DNA of 46,415 nt from an uncultured Pseudomonadota bacterium (GCA_903951825.1 CAJBDJ010000027.1:1-46415), one strand, 5' to 3'. Shown: positions 12,001 to 19,439, numbered from the stretch's first letter. Notes: generated from the sequence alone by a model not told the origin. Numbers and translations are program-made.

Positions 12001-14561
12001 CTGATGATGATGCTCTTGTTTATTCGCTGTTTGATGATCTTGCGATAGAAGAAGGGTTTATTAGTGCCTCCATTAAGGCTGAGAGTGCGGCCGCGCTAGA
12101 CGTCGCCACCGATCTCGCTGAAGGCCCTGCCGGACGCGTTGGATCGGTTTTTCTGGAGATTGGTTGGTGCGTACAGTATTTGTTTAATGGTGTGAATTCA
12201 ATTCACCAAAGCCATAGCAGATACAATAAAACAAAGTCGGACGGCGATCATTTCGCCATGATAGGTAATTACGTTGAGACCTTTGCGGGAACGCTTGCGT
12301 TGTTGGGAGCGATTGCCTTTGGCGGTGGGTGGGCAATACTTGGGGCACAGATTTTCTTGGGAATACTTCCTGATGTTAATCAATGGGGTCGCAGCATAAA
12401 CTTGGGAAAGAGGCAGTCAGAATTGCGAGATTACGGTTGCCGTGTTTTGCCGAATGTGATTTTTGATGAATTAATATATAATACTAATGTTCAAGTATTT
12501 CCTGTAGCTGGGTGGTTAGTGCAGTGGTTCTCCGGAACCCGAGTTTCCGATTTGATGAAGAAATCAGGAAATTTTGCGACAGCAGTCAAAGAGGGTGAAT
12601 TTATTCGTCTCAAGGAGAATGGAGCAGCCAAAAATATTTCTGAGGCGCTGGGTAAATATTTTAAGTCAGATGCGAAAACTGGTGATCCAACCTCGGAGCA
12701 TGTGTATAGCAGTACGATCCAGATTCGTCTCGGGCTTCAAGCGCATTCGAAAGACTTCAAGATCACAGGCGATCTGGATGATCAGGTCTACAATTATTGG
12801 TCGAGCGCGATAATTTCGAGGCCGGAAGTGCGAACGAGTAATTTCAGCCTGGACGACGTTGTTGTTGGGTTTTATGATTCCGCTGACCCCGGTCTGGTTA
12901 ATGTTAATACCACGGTTTCTCCGGGGGAAATTAATGTTTTAGGCGAAGGGGTGATTGTCGATATTGATGACGCATCTGCAGGTAAATTTTCTCGCGCTCG
13001 AGAAACTATTGATTTAAGCCAGCAAAAAGCAAATTTGATCGTTCACGTCAAGGCCGGCAACTTATCTATAAAAGACGGTGCTGGCACTGACACCTACCTG
13101 ATTAATTTTGATTTTAGAGACTCTGTCACTGTAGATGCGAAAAGTAATGATGTCGTTTGTATAACTCCTGACCCCGCTACTCCCCCACCCCCAAACCAAG
13201 GGATTTTAGGTTTGTCTGGTGCTGGGGGTATAAATGACCTCACTATAAACTTGGATCAGTTCGGCAGTGCGCTGGTCAGCGCCCGGGGGGGCAAGAATAC
13301 AATCTCCGGCACCCAGGCTCATCAAAACTACGCGTTTGTGCCGGGTGCGGAAGAAGATACCATCACCATGAGCGGCGGCTTCGGGGCGGCCAAGGTCGCG
13401 GGTGGTGCGCAAGTCACGATGGCCGGCGGCAACAATAAAGTTTCTCTGGTTCTTGGGCTGGCGCGCGCTGAGGGCAAGACAGCTCCTCGTCAGACGACTG
13501 TATTGAATGGCGGAGCGCCGGCCGATAGCCAATGGCTCTCCGAGGATAAATTTGCCAGCGGTCTCAATGATCTATCCTTTGATGCATCCGCCAGTGGAAT
13601 CACCATGACTATTCTCGACGAGCAGCAAAACTCCACATTTAGTACGTCGGATTATGCGAACACGGATACGTGTTACGACTCGGGGACGTTCACGTATTTT
13701 CAGAACATCGCCGGTTCTAACTACAACGATACGATCACTATTGAAAATACAACCACTTTGAATATGCTCCAGTTGGGTACAGGTAACAATCTTATTAATC
13801 TTAACAATTCCCAGGGGGTGGAAATTTACTCGAGAGCCATGGGGTCGAATGTGTTCTCACTCAATAATCAGTCCGAAGCCTTGATTGAAACAAAGGGGGC
13901 CGCGGTTTCGTTTATTAATGTTTTGAACGATTCTTCCCTGCTTGCCAAGTTGGGTGGATTAAGCGATGTGGTACAACTGAATACGGCCAGCACTAACATG
14001 GCAGCCAATATCATCACCAAACAAGGTGTGCACACGATCAATATCGACACGAGTGGCGCGGATATTCACGTTTCGGCTTATAACAACCTGACGAATATCA
14101 ATCACACTTATCGTACTCATCAAGACAGTGGAGATTATGTGGATGATGACGGCTTGGTCAGGTTTGACTTGGGTGCCTCGATGTTCGGACAGTTGATTCG
14201 GAGGACGCAGAGCGGCATTCAGGTGGTTTCGTCGGATGGTTCCAATCAGGTGCTGAACTACAACCTGCAGTCGCCATCGGATATTACTAGCGGCGCATCA
14301 AGCGTATTAGATGTGCTTGCTTTCCAGGATAGTAGCAATCTCATGCAGGATCTCAGGCAGTATCGCTTGGACAACGTCTGGATGACCGGGCGCCCGTCGC
14401 TCCTGTCGGATGCCACCTGGACTGCCGATCTTGAGTCCATGATTCAGGCGATGGCGCATATGGATGCAACACCGGGGGCTGCCAGCGCAACTACCCTTTT
14501 TCAAGGGGAAACTTATTACCAGGTGGTTAACGTGTTCAACGCTATTCCGCAGGCCGTCTAA
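3..14561 (+). CDS. Giant multidomain repeat protein, probably secreted (5' end outside window)
   Basis: The reading frame is open from the first complete codon to a TAA, so the true start lies upstream; the GTG at 9 is just an internal codon. Counting from that GTG, the visible 4,850 residues contain: Ig-like modules (about 1-215), seven FG-GAP repeats (about 216-690), RTX nonapeptides (about 728-757), a beta-rich linker, a huge leucine octad array (about 930-3565), a region with several hydrophobic glycine-rich stretches (about 3680-4150), and an Asn/Ser/Thr-rich beta-type region to the end. RTX motifs without an internal signal suggest type I secretion, but no transporter genes are in view. 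Possible roles are a large adhesin or a toxin; no catalytic domain is recognisable. GC content changes sharply inside the gene: 43/60 G+C at 901-960 versus 19/60 at 11581-11640, suggesting a mosaic origin. The reading frame is sure; the function is not. Confidence 0.9.
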   Translation, partial: AGVAKGNAPLKAGDKIILTINLNEAASGLVGLPTAGGINSSVIKFDDTGKSAVWSQSGNTLVLTYTVANGDSGAVTIDKTMLTARLRAINIRDVAGNAAVIPEFNLTDPTNNVDTTAPSLTIDQTNSTIAGDGLISARERADGVRLSGTTETGSSVTITTGTGASVAATVDASGNWSATLPAACLPTTGNVTFNVTSTDVAGNTTTATRSARMTAAQGFVINGQSSGDVSGYSVSAAGDVNGDGLADLIVGAHGANGGAGRSYVVFGNSGGTPIDLSAIASGSGGFVINGESADDESGYSVSAAGDVNGDGLADLIVGAAWGSDPAAGANAGRSYVVFGKADGTAVNLSAVADGSDGFVINGQQPFDLSGYSVSAAGDVNGDGLADLIVGAYWADVVAGRSYVVFGKTDGTAINLSAIAPSSGNGSGGFVINGEQRLDWSGYSVSAAGDVNGDGLADLIVGAWASDPAAGADAGRSYVVFGKTDGTAINLSAIAPSSGNGSGGFVINGQAASDYSGISVSAAGDVNGDGLTDLIVGADTSGRLAGRSYVVFGQTDGTAVNLSAIADGSGGFVINGETAGDVSGYSVSAAGDVNGDGLADLIVGAYGANAYAGRSYVVFGKANGTAVDLSAIANGTGGFVINGQSAGDYSGYSVSAAGDVNGDGLADLIVGAYGANGSAGLSYVIFGKTDTGAVNLADVVTGGDAAHAIDYSGTTGHDTHIGTAAAEIILGGVGNDTLDGGGGGDVLNGGVGDDTLIVDGLLVAALGAGSRFDSASGLVARVDGGGGFDTLRLTRGASLNLTIANAAAGAPEIGSRLANIERIDLATDRNANILTLSAADVIDMAGMNLINNSGTGASAGWLSGSYTLQTIERQHQLVIDGGRTDKINLLGQWTNAGTVKRNGVSYHVFQSQTARAQVLVQSVAAPAAPLAPGLMTPEQVGALRESQLRNYSPLELQALKGAGFTSEQLAWSFSTGSAAAAPLWQKLSDNQLQHLDKKAVESLTLEQLRFVRMGDSKSFLTKLLPIQRGQISSDVIGQMKELDFLDLWWKSALELDASSLTTLNVSRLTTEQAFLRLPVSASDWVDKVTLPLWEMALSAAQYTMLKPDVLAGIIDSLNPNQAPLGATAFFIASMTPAQVNRLTGAQIRTVEVFNADKLLQEQPQFQLRGEQLDYCIADGSSLLSNLANVSTLSLGAFQNISPRAVAELSTVKLLAICASSADKFHALPGAGFTVANLNGDPTLVAALNSNQIATLQPDLLSALIGTNPGELSAHGGWLSLLQKVTPYQIAAMSQQSFTALGSGAGYANLSAAQVGALRADQFSVIITTAFEAFAELNFSMVSSAQLSYTYDIEPTHTVFSLLKMHHVISLGADTIRGLSGLQLATLVDNAPLIEWLSTEQLGFLGADQIKSLGNAISFLQSNALKSLSTEAAAGLTLTQLGKGLRNGGGTTVLEALSPEQLAVLPPALLASVTDDTGHASLRALTQEQVAALSEAQINALSTTQLRRLNAAGLTAAQLGYRGSDTWPKTVLEVLDPQQQLKYLSDDTVRALKPAQLHALDGDQIHWLALGLAATVDYRLTAAQVSCLTQAEMQQLDPQAEMQQLDLFRMNASGFRPWMLDYKDSNGQHMFALAGRSNPALDVKYNYWQLSTDFVKAMPSADRAYLLAWSNDVVDHPSLQLTSLQLLGMTAEEVRDYFKNTYLAHRANGTFILSNDQIHALDTRLVGWQALPDYVPDEAGVPQTKGLLDVLSADQIANLDASMFRMAAQAGGDYEFLLRLLGAPQVGALTREHFAGLTDGQVKQLDHAEGLTTEQLFYKTSNNYEVWYCLTQAQRKALSVETIGALSAAQIAELVNTAGRTALEDYNPLGWTAKQFVDFRSTHGSFLGEYVQRVSVPGDTSVAMNVSAEVVSTFSLTEFNSYLFERDAHSTSNWINLQNLDVSALKKEQISYFVGNEYLLYRLRRSQLSVLPKETVASLNADQLGQLRNGTVSVAGRCLDALNAAYFTADQLRFALQSDGQNFGSLLQNLSNDQLKQLDAVQLFQLTDAEIAVLTPQQFQQLPGAGLTLAHLRATLSGGVLAKTQLTAAQMGSLRSEMLLEMTTGEFPDVWSLSSQLTADKLGLFSPDKVEKLVASTLTGDQLSRFRRSIPGSLFDYLSEDQVAALSAVALGNLGAEEFRDLRPAQVARLQLAQLSQLNREQIQNLDASGLTAVQIAWVLSSNIWLLSFLSNQQLGSLNTEAVAALTQNQIAHLSRERIQQLRGDGLTARQLDYPDATGLATVYDDLTRIQRLSLAPATLLGMTDARLTQLVGDDLSALTPAQLGALRAGFVGGLSKDQLLTLSVDQLQALNVHLLDSTKLKLTYPLWSTTTLLQSLSFEQVAMLQPSELSKLGTDDFGKLTAAQVAGLTDLQLASLNETLIRAVTAAEGWLATQLGKATSSGRNVWQALVAGGDANVAWLSKLSENTVAALDQNYFGLLSVAQVQAINAAGLVKSQAKDQLACTIQTGQTVWQALVAGGDSNVTWLSKLSKETVAALDQTYFGTLSAAQVQAINAVGLLNDQFACTIQTGQTVWQALVAGGDSNVAWLSRLSDATVGSLQAADFASLSLTQVRNINAAGLKHEQMHFRNMNGLTTLLSLSDRQYADLPADTVGSIISSGMGWLFEEQIRRLTGAGFSYDQLSYHINHDLQVGTGATVLETLSGYQLSQLQDAVFSQLNDGQLGQLKPDQVLGLTEHQFGLLKAVSIQQLKVNQLSSDQLRYLDSSGVTTVLSDLTVQQWGMLSKSTLQELTLDEIHAMPGQAVNYLSTDQLHALSKWQIQQFSDAALEALETKKLTDPDKYGNTIFSYLSGSQIIQVNSAQLAEIDDLSVFGGLKTGQVASLTTGQLAVLSRQQLQAISAANGWWIDQLNTVTTIDDDVGGKKTVWQVLVENTDARWLKKLSPWTVSHLNINQLQGLSTIQLQALNAAGLQEAQLITSVLQALSTDQLAQLNVRDLGKATLLSQYSGSAIDGRLINLLTPAQLNDLSEATLQSLVASDIDQFTTATIGKLSARTVSLLPIAALTPILLNELSANGVAGLTEAHFQSFDDGRFVFLLHHPSMINGLTYAQLFYLGANKYSLYSPGVSGDAVLGNAVAQLNQSTFSQLTADDFIYLLKEGRVTLINGAFFTRAQLDYFDGDGQWVFSRLTPNQKTALAPPVLAQLSDAQFDDLLQTNAIDWDGYSAQQVAAIRPEHVAKLNSGAINELSAAKVQELDASGFITEQLAWGIRGGSPGTGGTLLAALTSSQLANLSPTALGALSPSDFSSRFDIDALAQLSVAQLEALSNDQIKGLPLEKIIALDVSALSVSQLQLTPTAGGNAKQVWQLIVENPALQRADLGAWQIPSAILEAAKATYVNNTWPAGIISALSAATLNQLQKTNSNLADISNWLSVADVQKINPLVVGDLSLEFVQSLSATHAFNLLEGQLAQMHPWQIAALKSKPFVKMSIQEIQNLPMTAGVLGQGLSAQREQLSWVNVSAEVLQTASPQALIQLHPDKIKDLTIEQLKNIPLTSLMQLSKSQYDRISDPIREALVGQYIDLKKSPSANIGRIKNLLPGLWFTDPSLNPSGPTQQGPLTALREFYTAMTATRTAYGFYHNLNINWASAGGSYVKPLNDPGALVLLDRFKDNYKKTVTSTKTMLQGGRLFGSLMAFGAATDAWTYAGERANNEFERGVYIFQGFSYLFSALQVPWATFMPMAKEGASFTSKVGGFTFLKGWDKTNYKQWANFREFRNNSNIQRLTAEDQLEKSEVRSRVFITELQQYDHMCADVRSINEIEFVNRYGMMPQEFEARENSKFLKTLDNEFEFSKRLRWSDFKKKSKINFNSKAFLIDAGLMFLISDASGIVLGILQAVAASQNAGNLTDEEKNRAILSGSIAAFSSTMMFIGDLLPILSKLTPAEERAAQQFGRQLGYKVGSENYIKSVKLRMVKEELRGFINPAIVNLMTDVQLESTVNFARITDDDALVYSLFDDLAIEEGFISASIKAESAAALDVATDLAEGPAGRVGSVFLEIGWCVQYLFNGVNSIHQSHSRYNKTKSDGDHFAMIGNYVETFAGTLALLGAIAFGGGWAILGAQIFLGILPDVNQWGRSINLGKRQSELRDYGCRVLPNVIFDELIYNTNVQVFPVAGWLVQWFSGTRVSDLMKKSGNFATAVKEGEFIRLKENGAAKNISEALGKYFKSDAKTGDPTSEHVYSSTIQIRLGLQAHSKDFKITGDLDDQVYNYWSSAIISRPEVRTSNFSLDDVVVGFYDSADPGLVNVNTTVSPGEINVLGEGVIVDIDDASAGKFSRARETIDLSQQKANLIVHVKAGNLSIKDGAGTDTYLINFDFRDSVTVDAKSNDVVCITPDPATPPPPNQGILGLSGAGGINDLTINLDQFGSALVSARGGKNTISGTQAHQNYAFVPGAEEDTITMSGGFGAAKVAGGAQVTMAGGNNKVSLVLGLARAEGKTAPRQTTVLNGGAPADSQWLSEDKFASGLNDLSFDASASGITMTILDEQQNSTFSTSDYANTDTCYDSGTFTYFQNIAGSNYNDTITIENTTTLNMLQLGTGNNLINLNNSQGVEIYSRAMGSNVFSLNNQSEALIETKGAAVSFINVLNDSSLLAKLGGLSDVVQLNTASTNMAANIITKQGVHTINIDTSGADIHVSAYNNLTNINHTYRTHQDSGDYVDDDGLVRFDLGASMFGQLIRRTQSGIQVVSSDGSNQVLNYNLQSPSDITSGASSVLDVLAFQDSSNLMQDLRQYRLDNVWMTGRPSLLSDATWTADLESMIQAMAHMDATPGAASATTLFQGETYYQVVNVFNAIPQAV
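654..2075 (+). repeat. Seven FG-GAP (integrin-type beta-propeller) repeats
   Basis: Seven consecutive units begin with Gly-Phe-Val-Ile-Asn-Gly at 654, 855, 1071, 1284, 1509, 1710 and 1911. Each contains SVSAAGDVNGDGLADLIVGA or a close variant, then SYVVFGK. The D-x-N-G-D-G-x-x-D loop is the calcium-binding loop of FG-GAP blades, and seven units is the number needed for one closed propeller. The units are 60-75 residues and very similar at DNA level, which implies recent duplication or gene conversion. Such propellers usually mediate adhesion or ligand binding on extracellular proteins. Confidence 0.92.
2190..2277 (+). repeat. Short RTX calcium-binding nonapeptide patch
   Basis: The translation reads GGVGNDTLDGGGGGDVLNGG followed by VGDDTL, about three copies of the G-G-x-G-x-D-x-L/U nonapeptide of hemolysin-type calcium-binding repeats. 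The family is typical of type I-secreted proteins, where calcium outside the cell drives folding. The patch lies between the propeller and the long octad array instead of near the C-terminus, its more usual place. Confidence 0.85.
4764..4817 (+). repeat. 27-bp tandem duplication inside the giant gene
   Basis: Two adjacent 27-bp copies (4764-4790 and 4791-4817) differ only at the final few bases and encode QAEMQQLDP then QAEMQQLDL. Copy length is a multiple of three, so the frame is kept. It is a nine-residue unit and so breaks the local octad phase by one, showing that the array still gains units by slippage or recombination. Confidence 0.9.
7332..7850 (+). repeat. Three recent tandem copies of a 62-66-residue super-unit
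   Basis: The stretch encoding VWQALVAGGD recurs at 7332, 7530 and 7716, spacings of 198 and 186 bp, followed each time by nVxWLSKLS-type sequence, an ALDQxYFG-type octad and QVQAINAxGL. The first copy has four extra residues. Diverged relatives appear near 8770 (VWQVLVENTD) and near 10080 (VWQLIVENPA), so the same super-unit occurs elsewhere in the array. Confidence 0.9.
11046..12500 (+). other. AT-richer region of the giant gene with hydrophobic glycine-rich segments
   Basis: Within the giant frame this part encodes several long apolar stretches, for example around 11046-11215, 11604-11708 (AFLIDAGLMFLIS), 11733-11811 (FSSTMMFIGDLLPIL) and 12282-12377 (TLALLGAIAFGGGWAILG). Such blocks in giant secreted proteins can be pore-forming or translocation segments, as in RTX or large clostridial-type toxins; I see no sequence motif that proves this. 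The composition is clearly more AT-rich than the flanking repeats, suggesting a different origin. Confidence 0.55.
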
Positions 14562-14600
14562 CCGACCAAAGAGCGGCACCCCGCATTGCCCGCTGGTCGG
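14562..14600. terminator. Hairpin directly after the giant gene
   Basis: CCGACCA (14562-14568) pairs perfectly with TGGTCGG (14594-14600), and GCGG (14573-14576) with CCGC (14590-14593). It starts at the base after the stop codon and lies between convergent genes. There is no T-run on either side, so it is at best a weak or Rho-assisted terminator or a 3'-end stabilising structure. Confidence 0.45.
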
Positions 14601-14657
14601 GTTGTCAGGGTGTCGCTCTCCGGCCAAGGGGCTGAGAGGCGCAACCTGCGCGTCACC

Positions 14658-15761
14658 TCAATCGACGGCGCCCAGACGTTTGGCGTTGCTTGCCGTTGCC
14701 GCAAGCGCTTGTGGGTCGTCCACCTGCCGGCTTGGCCAGCCGCCCAGGTGACGTTCGACGAGATCGGTGAGCGCGGTGATCCAGGCTTCATCTTCGTTGA
14801 GCGCCGGAATGTAGTGGTAGGTCTTGCCGCCGGCAGTGATGAAGTCGTGTTTGCCCTCGATGGCGATTTCTTCGAGGGTTTCCAGGCAGTCGGCGGCGAA
14901 GCCGGGGCAGATGATGTCGAGGCGCTCGGTTCCCTCGGCGCCGAGTTGAATCAACGTCGGGGCGGTGTAGGGTTGCAGCCACTCGGCTTTGCCAAAGCGT
15001 GACTGAAAGCAGACGCGGTATTGGTCGGCATTCAGGCCGAGGCGTTCGGCGAGCAGGCGGCCGGTTTTTTGGCATTCGCAAAAATAAGGGTCGCCGAGAT
15101 CGAGGCTGCGTTTGGGCAGACCGTGAAAGCTGATGACGAGCTTGTCGCGCGAGCCCAGCGAGCCGTTTGCCTGCCAATGCTTGCGTACCGATTTTTCAAG
15201 TGCGGCGAGGTAACCGGGGTCGTCGTGATAGTTGCGGATGAAGCGCATTTCCGGCTGGTTGCGGGTTTTCAGGAGCCAGCGGGCGGCTTCGTCGATGACG
15301 GTGGCGGTGGTGCTCGAGGAGTATTGCGGGTACATCGGGACGATCAACAGGCGTCTTGCGCCGCTGGCCTTGAGCGTCGAGAGCACATCGGAAACCGACG
15401 GTGCGCCGTAGCGCATGGCCATGGTGACCGTCACGTGATGCCCACGCTCGCCGAGGTATCCGCTCAGCATTTTGGTCTGGCGCTCGGTGTGAACGCGCAG
15501 CGGTGAGCCTTCGGGCATCCACACCGAGGCGTACTTGGCGGCGGATTTTTTGGGGCGAATATTGAGAATGATGCCGTTGAGGATCAGCCACCAGATCGGC
15601 TTGGGTATCTCAACGACACGCGGGTCGGAGAGAAATTGCTTGAGGTAGCGCTTGAGTGCCGGCGCGCTGGCTGCTTCGGGGGTGCCGAGGTTGACCAGAA
15701 TTACTGCGGTGGACATACGGCTGCCGTGCCGATAGGCGGGTTCGGGTACAAGTCTGGACAT
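14658..15761 (-). CDS. hemH: Ferrochelatase
   Basis: Inserts ferrous iron into protoporphyrin IX, the last step of heme synthesis, in the cytoplasm or at the inner membrane face. The 367-residue protein opens with an [13 protein letters not shown] extension and then STAVILVNLGTPEA, the family N-terminus. It carries ISFHGLPKRS with the metal-binding His and CPGFAADCLETLEEI with the conserved Glu. I chose the ATG at 15761 because it shares a base with the hrcA stop codon (TAATG), suggesting translational coupling; an internal Met 16 codons later is possible. It is co-directional with hrcA and convergent with the giant gene. Confidence 0.95.
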   Translation of the reverse strand: MSRLVPEPAYRHGSRMSTAVILVNLGTPEAASAPALKRYLKQFLSDPRVVEIPKPIWWLILNGIILNIRPKKSAAKYASVWMPEGSPLRVHTERQTKMLSGYLGERGHHVTVTMAMRYGAPSVSDVLSTLKASGARRLLIVPMYPQYSSSTTATVIDEAARWLLKTRNQPEMRFIRNYHDDPGYLAALEKSVRKHWQANGSLGSRDKLVISFHGLPKRSLDLGDPYFCECQKTGRLLAERLGLNADQYRVCFQSRFGKAEWLQPYTAPTLIQLGAEGTERLDIICPGFAADCLETLEEIAIEGKHDFITAGGKTYHYIPALNEDEAWITALTDLVERHLGGWPSRQVDDPQALAATASNAKRLGAVD

Positions 15762-16786
15762 TATGAGTTCTGCTGTGAAAGGGCGCTGGAGAGGAGTTTG
15801 GCGGTGATGTCGACAATCGGGATGACGCGCTCGTAAGCCATCCGGGTGGGGCCAATGACGCCAACCGAGCCAAGCACCTGGCCATCGACGACATAAGGGG
15901 CGGAAACCACGCTGCATTCGTCGAGTGTGGCAATGCCGGATTCGCCGCCGATGAAGATTTTGACGCCGGCGGCGCGATTGGAAACGTCAAGCAGGCGGAT
16001 CAGACTTGAGCGCTGCTCGAAGAGATCAAACAGCTCCCGCAGACGCTTCATGTTGGATGAGAGTTCTTCCACGTCGAGCAGGTTGTGTTCGCCGGAAATG
16101 ACATAGGGGGCGGTATTTTCGGTGAGCGCGGCATCGCCGGCTTCGAGCGCCTGCGTCATGAGTGGCTTGATGTCGTCACGCAATTGCTGGATTTCACCGG
16201 CCAGGCGTTCGCGGATTTGCTCGAAATCCATGCCGGCGAAATTCTGGTTGAGGTAGTTGGCGGCGCCAACGAGTTCCGACGATGAGTAGGATTTTTCTGT
16301 GCTCAGCACGCGGTTCTGCACTTCGCCATCGGTGGTGACGATGATCAGCAGAATGCGTTTTTCCGAGAGGGTGAGAAATTCGATCTGCCGGATGCGACTT
16401 GGCGCACGGCGGGGGGCGACCACCACGCCGGCGAAATGAGTCAGCCCGGAGAGCAGTTGCGAGGCACTGGCGATGATCTGGTTGGCCGGGCGCCCGTGCA
16501 GCGCGTTCTCCATGGCGCCCAATTGGCTGGCTTCGAGGGGTTGCACAGTGAGCAGGCTGTCGACAAAAAACCGGTAGCCGCGGGAGGTGGGTATGCGCCC
16601 GGCAGAGGTATGCGGGCTGGCGACAAAGCCGGCTTCTTCGAGATCGGCCATGACGTTGCGGATCGTCGCCGGCGACAAGTCAAGGCCGGAAAACTTCGAC
16701 AATGCGCGCGAGCCGACCGGTTGTCCGTCAGTAATGTAATGCTCGACCAGTGATTTGAGCAGGGAGCGGGAACGGTCATCTAACAT
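15761..16786 (-). CDS. hrcA: Heat-inducible transcription repressor HrcA
   Basis: Represses groE and dnaK-type heat-shock operons by binding CIRCE operators, with GroEL assisting its folding. The 341-residue protein has the N-terminal winged-helix portion ([18 protein letters not shown], then [16 protein letters not shown] and the wing [20 protein letters not shown]) followed by the GAF-like inducible domain and a C-terminal [20 protein letters not shown] block. The length is usual for the family. It is divergent from nadK with only 64 bp between the start codons. I found no CIRCE inverted repeat (TTAGCACTC-N9-GAGTGCTAA) in that gap, so autoregulation by CIRCE is not supported. Confidence 0.96.
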   Translation of the reverse strand: MLDDRSRSLLKSLVEHYITDGQPVGSRALSKFSGLDLSPATIRNVMADLEEAGFVASPHTSAGRIPTSRGYRFFVDSLLTVQPLEASQLGAMENALHGRPANQIIASASQLLSGLTHFAGVVVAPRRAPSRIRQIEFLTLSEKRILLIIVTTDGEVQNRVLSTEKSYSSSELVGAANYLNQNFAGMDFEQIRERLAGEIQQLRDDIKPLMTQALEAGDAALTENTAPYVISGEHNLLDVEELSSNMKRLRELFDLFEQRSSLIRLLDVSNRAAGVKIFIGGESGIATLDECSVVSAPYVVDGQVLGSVGVIGPTRMAYERVIPIVDITAKLLSSALSQQNS

Positions 16787-16850
16787 GGTGCGTCATTGTA
16801 CAAAAAAGCGTGACGGCGCCTGCGGCCATTTTTATGCAAGAATTCGCCCC

Positions 16851-17777
16851 ATGAACTCATGTTTTGGCTCCTATCGATCGCCCAAGACCATCGCCCTGAT
16901 CGGCAAATACCATAGTCCGGAGATCGCCGAATCCTTGCGTCGGCTGGCTCAGTACCTTCATGAGCGTGGCGTCTCGGTGTTTATCGAACGCGAGACGGCA
17001 GAGCATATCGGCCGTCAGGTCGATCTGGCGCGCTGGGTGACTTGCGGTTTCAACGATATTGGTGCTCATGCCGATCTGGCGATTGTTCTCGGCGGCGATG
17101 GCACGATGCTCAATGCCGCCCGCCGCCTCGCCCGCTACCGCGTGCCTCTGGTGGGCGTCAATCAGGGGCGCCTGGGTTTCATGACCGACATCGCTCGCGA
17201 TGACATGTTGACCTGTATGGATGATTTGCTCGACGGCCGTTTCGCGGCGGAAAACCGCATGTTGCTCGACGCCGAGGTGGTGCGTAACGGCCGAGAGATG
17301 GCCTCCAATCTGGCGCTCAACGATATCGTGGTCGACAAGGGCGCGATTGGGCGGATGATCGAGTTCGAGCTTTTTATCGACGGCGAATTTATCTACAACC
17401 AGCGTTCGGACGGACTGATCGTCTCGACGCCGACCGGTTCGACCGCTTACGCGCTATCTGCCGGCGGGCCGATCCTGCATCCGACATTGACCGGAATCGC
17501 CCTTGTTCCGCTGTGTCCACATGCCCTGACCAACCGGCCGATCATCGTCAGCGACACGGCAAATATTGAGTTGCGTCTGGCTCAGGCGGGCGACGCGCGC
17601 GTGCACTTTGATGGTCAGGTGACGCTTGATCTTGAAAAGAATGACTACGTTCGCTTGCGCCGTTCGGATTACACGATCTGTTTTCTCCACCCCCCCGGTT
17701 ATAGCTACTTTGCGATGTTGCGCCAGAAGCTGCACTGGAGCGAGCGTCCCCAAGGCCCCTCATGTTGCGCCGACTGA
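16851..17777 (+). CDS. nadK: NAD kinase
   Basis: Phosphorylates NAD+ to NADP+ in the cytoplasm. The 308-residue protein has the diagnostic LGGDGTML loop, LNDIVVDKG, and the [16 protein letters not shown] signature. The frame stays open upstream to 16755, but that would overlap hrcA; the ATG at 16851 gives the expected [19 protein letters not shown] start. The 3' end overlaps the recN start by 16 bp, so the two are almost certainly one transcript. Confidence 0.95.
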   Translation: MNSCFGSYRSPKTIALIGKYHSPEIAESLRRLAQYLHERGVSVFIERETAEHIGRQVDLARWVTCGFNDIGAHADLAIVLGGDGTMLNAARRLARYRVPLVGVNQGRLGFMTDIARDDMLTCMDDLLDGRFAAENRMLLDAEVVRNGREMASNLALNDIVVDKGAIGRMIEFELFIDGEFIYNQRSDGLIVSTPTGSTAYALSAGGPILHPTLTGIALVPLCPHALTNRPIIVSDTANIELRLAQAGDARVHFDGQVTLDLEKNDYVRLRRSDYTICFLHPPGYSYFAMLRQKLHWSERPQGPSCCAD

Positions 17778-19423
17778 CCCTGCGTGATTTTGTGATTGTC
17801 GACCGCCTGGAGCTTGAGTTTTCGGGCGGCTTTGGCGCATTGACCGGAGAGACCGGCGCCGGCAAGTCGATCCTGATCGACGCTTTGGCTTTGCTGCTCG
17901 GCGAGCGCGCTGATGCCGGCGTGGTTCGCTCGGCTTGCGAGAAGGCCGAAGTTGCGGCGATTTTTGCGCTGTCCGGCTTGCCGCAGGTGGCGCAATGGCT
18001 GGCGGCGAATGATTTTGAAAATGACGAAGAATTGTTGCTGCGCCGCGTCGTCGACGCCGGCGGCCGCTCGCGTGCCTACATCAACGGCTCGCCGGCAACC
18101 GTTCAGCAACTGCGTGAAGTCGGCGAGTGGTTGGTCGATATTCACGGCCAGCACGCCCATCAGTCTTTGCTGCGCGCCGATGCGCAGCGGACATTGCTGG
18201 ATGGGCATGGCGGTTTGAGCGCCTTGGTTCGCGAGGTGGGTATTGCTTTTCGCGCCTGGCAGGAGTCCGACAAGGCGTTGCTCGGGGCGACTGAAGGCGC
18301 CGCAGCGCTATCGCGTGAGCGCGAGCAACTCGCCTGGCAGATCGGCGAACTCGAACTGCTGGACTTGAGTGTCGATGAATGGGCGACGCTTGATCTCGAA
18401 CATCGCCGCCTGGCGCACGCCGCCAGCCTGATTGAAGGCGCACAGTGCTCGCTTGCCGTACTGGCTGACAACGAAATGGCCTGCGCGGGGCAGATTGACC
18501 AGGTGGCGACGCGCCTGGCGACGCTCGCCGAATATGATCCGACCCTGGCCGACGTGGCCGATTTGCTGGCTTCGGCACAGGCAGAGTTATCCGAAGCGGT
18601 CTCCAGCCTGCGCCGCTATGTCGCTCGCGTTGATCTCGATCCCGCCCGCCTGGCCGAACTTGAACGGCGGATCGATGCGGTGATGGCAAATGCCCGCAAG
18701 TATCGCGTGCAGCCGCCGGAGCTGCCGGTGCTGCTCGCCGGCTGGCGGCAGCGGCTCGACATTCTTGCCGAATCGGCCGATTTGGAAGCCCTTGAATTGC
18801 GCGTGGCGGCAGCCCGTGCCGACTATTTGCAAAAAGCCGGCGAATTGTCGACTGCCCGCCAACAAGCGGCGACCGCGATGGGCGCCGCGGTGAGCGCCAT
18901 CATGCAACAACTCGCCTTGTCTGCGGGGCGTTTCGAGGTTGCCCTGCTGCCGCTTGAAAAAGCAGCGGTTTTTGGTCTGGAACAGGTCGAATTCCGCATC
19001 GGCGGGCTCGCCGGCAGCGAAGCTAGACCCTTGGCCAAAGTCGCTTCCGGCGGCGAGTTGTCGCGTATCAGCCTGGCTATCCAGGTGCTGACGTCGCGCT
19101 CAGCCCGTGTGTCGACGCTGATTTTTGACGAAGTCGATGTCGGCATCGGCGGCGGCGTCGCCGAAATCGTCGGCCGCCTGCTGCGCGAGCTGGGCGGCGA
19201 GCGCCAGGTTTTGTGCGTCACCCATTTGCCGCAGGTAGCGGCGCAGGCCAATTGGCAGTGGCAAGTCAGCAAGACGACACACGATGGGGTGACCCTCAGC
19301 GCCATTCAGCCGCTGGATGCTGCCGGTCGCGTTCAGGAAATTGCGCGGATGCTCGGCGGCGTAGAAATCACCGACATCACCCTGCAACATGCCGGTGAAC
19401 TGCTCAAGGCGAGCGCCATTTAG
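17762..19423 (+). CDS. recN: DNA repair protein RecN
   Basis: SMC-like ATPase acting in recombinational repair of double-strand breaks. The 553-residue protein has Walker A GETGAGKS near the N-terminus, a long alanine/leucine-rich coiled-coil middle, the ABC signature [14 protein letters not shown], Walker [13 protein letters not shown] and the H-loop [11 protein letters not shown]. The start overlaps the end of nadK. A small hairpin follows the stop. I see no obvious LexA box in front of nadK-recN, so SOS control cannot be claimed. Confidence 0.97.
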   Translation: MLRRLTLRDFVIVDRLELEFSGGFGALTGETGAGKSILIDALALLLGERADAGVVRSACEKAEVAAIFALSGLPQVAQWLAANDFENDEELLLRRVVDAGGRSRAYINGSPATVQQLREVGEWLVDIHGQHAHQSLLRADAQRTLLDGHGGLSALVREVGIAFRAWQESDKALLGATEGAAALSREREQLAWQIGELELLDLSVDEWATLDLEHRRLAHAASLIEGAQCSLAVLADNEMACAGQIDQVATRLATLAEYDPTLADVADLLASAQAELSEAVSSLRRYVARVDLDPARLAELERRIDAVMANARKYRVQPPELPVLLAGWRQRLDILAESADLEALELRVAAARADYLQKAGELSTARQQAATAMGAAVSAIMQQLALSAGRFEVALLPLEKAAVFGLEQVEFRIGGLAGSEARPLAKVASGGELSRISLAIQVLTSRSARVSTLIFDEVDVGIGGGVAEIVGRLLRELGGERQVLCVTHLPQVAAQANWQWQVSKTTHDGVTLSAIQPLDAAGRVQEIARMLGGVEITDITLQHAGELLKASAI

Positions 19424-19439
19424 CCCTGTCGTACGGTCA

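Noticed and set aside
16787-16850. Possible CIRCE operator between hrcA and nadK
   Set aside because: The TTAGCACTC-N9-GAGTGCTAA inverted repeat is not present in the 64-bp gap.
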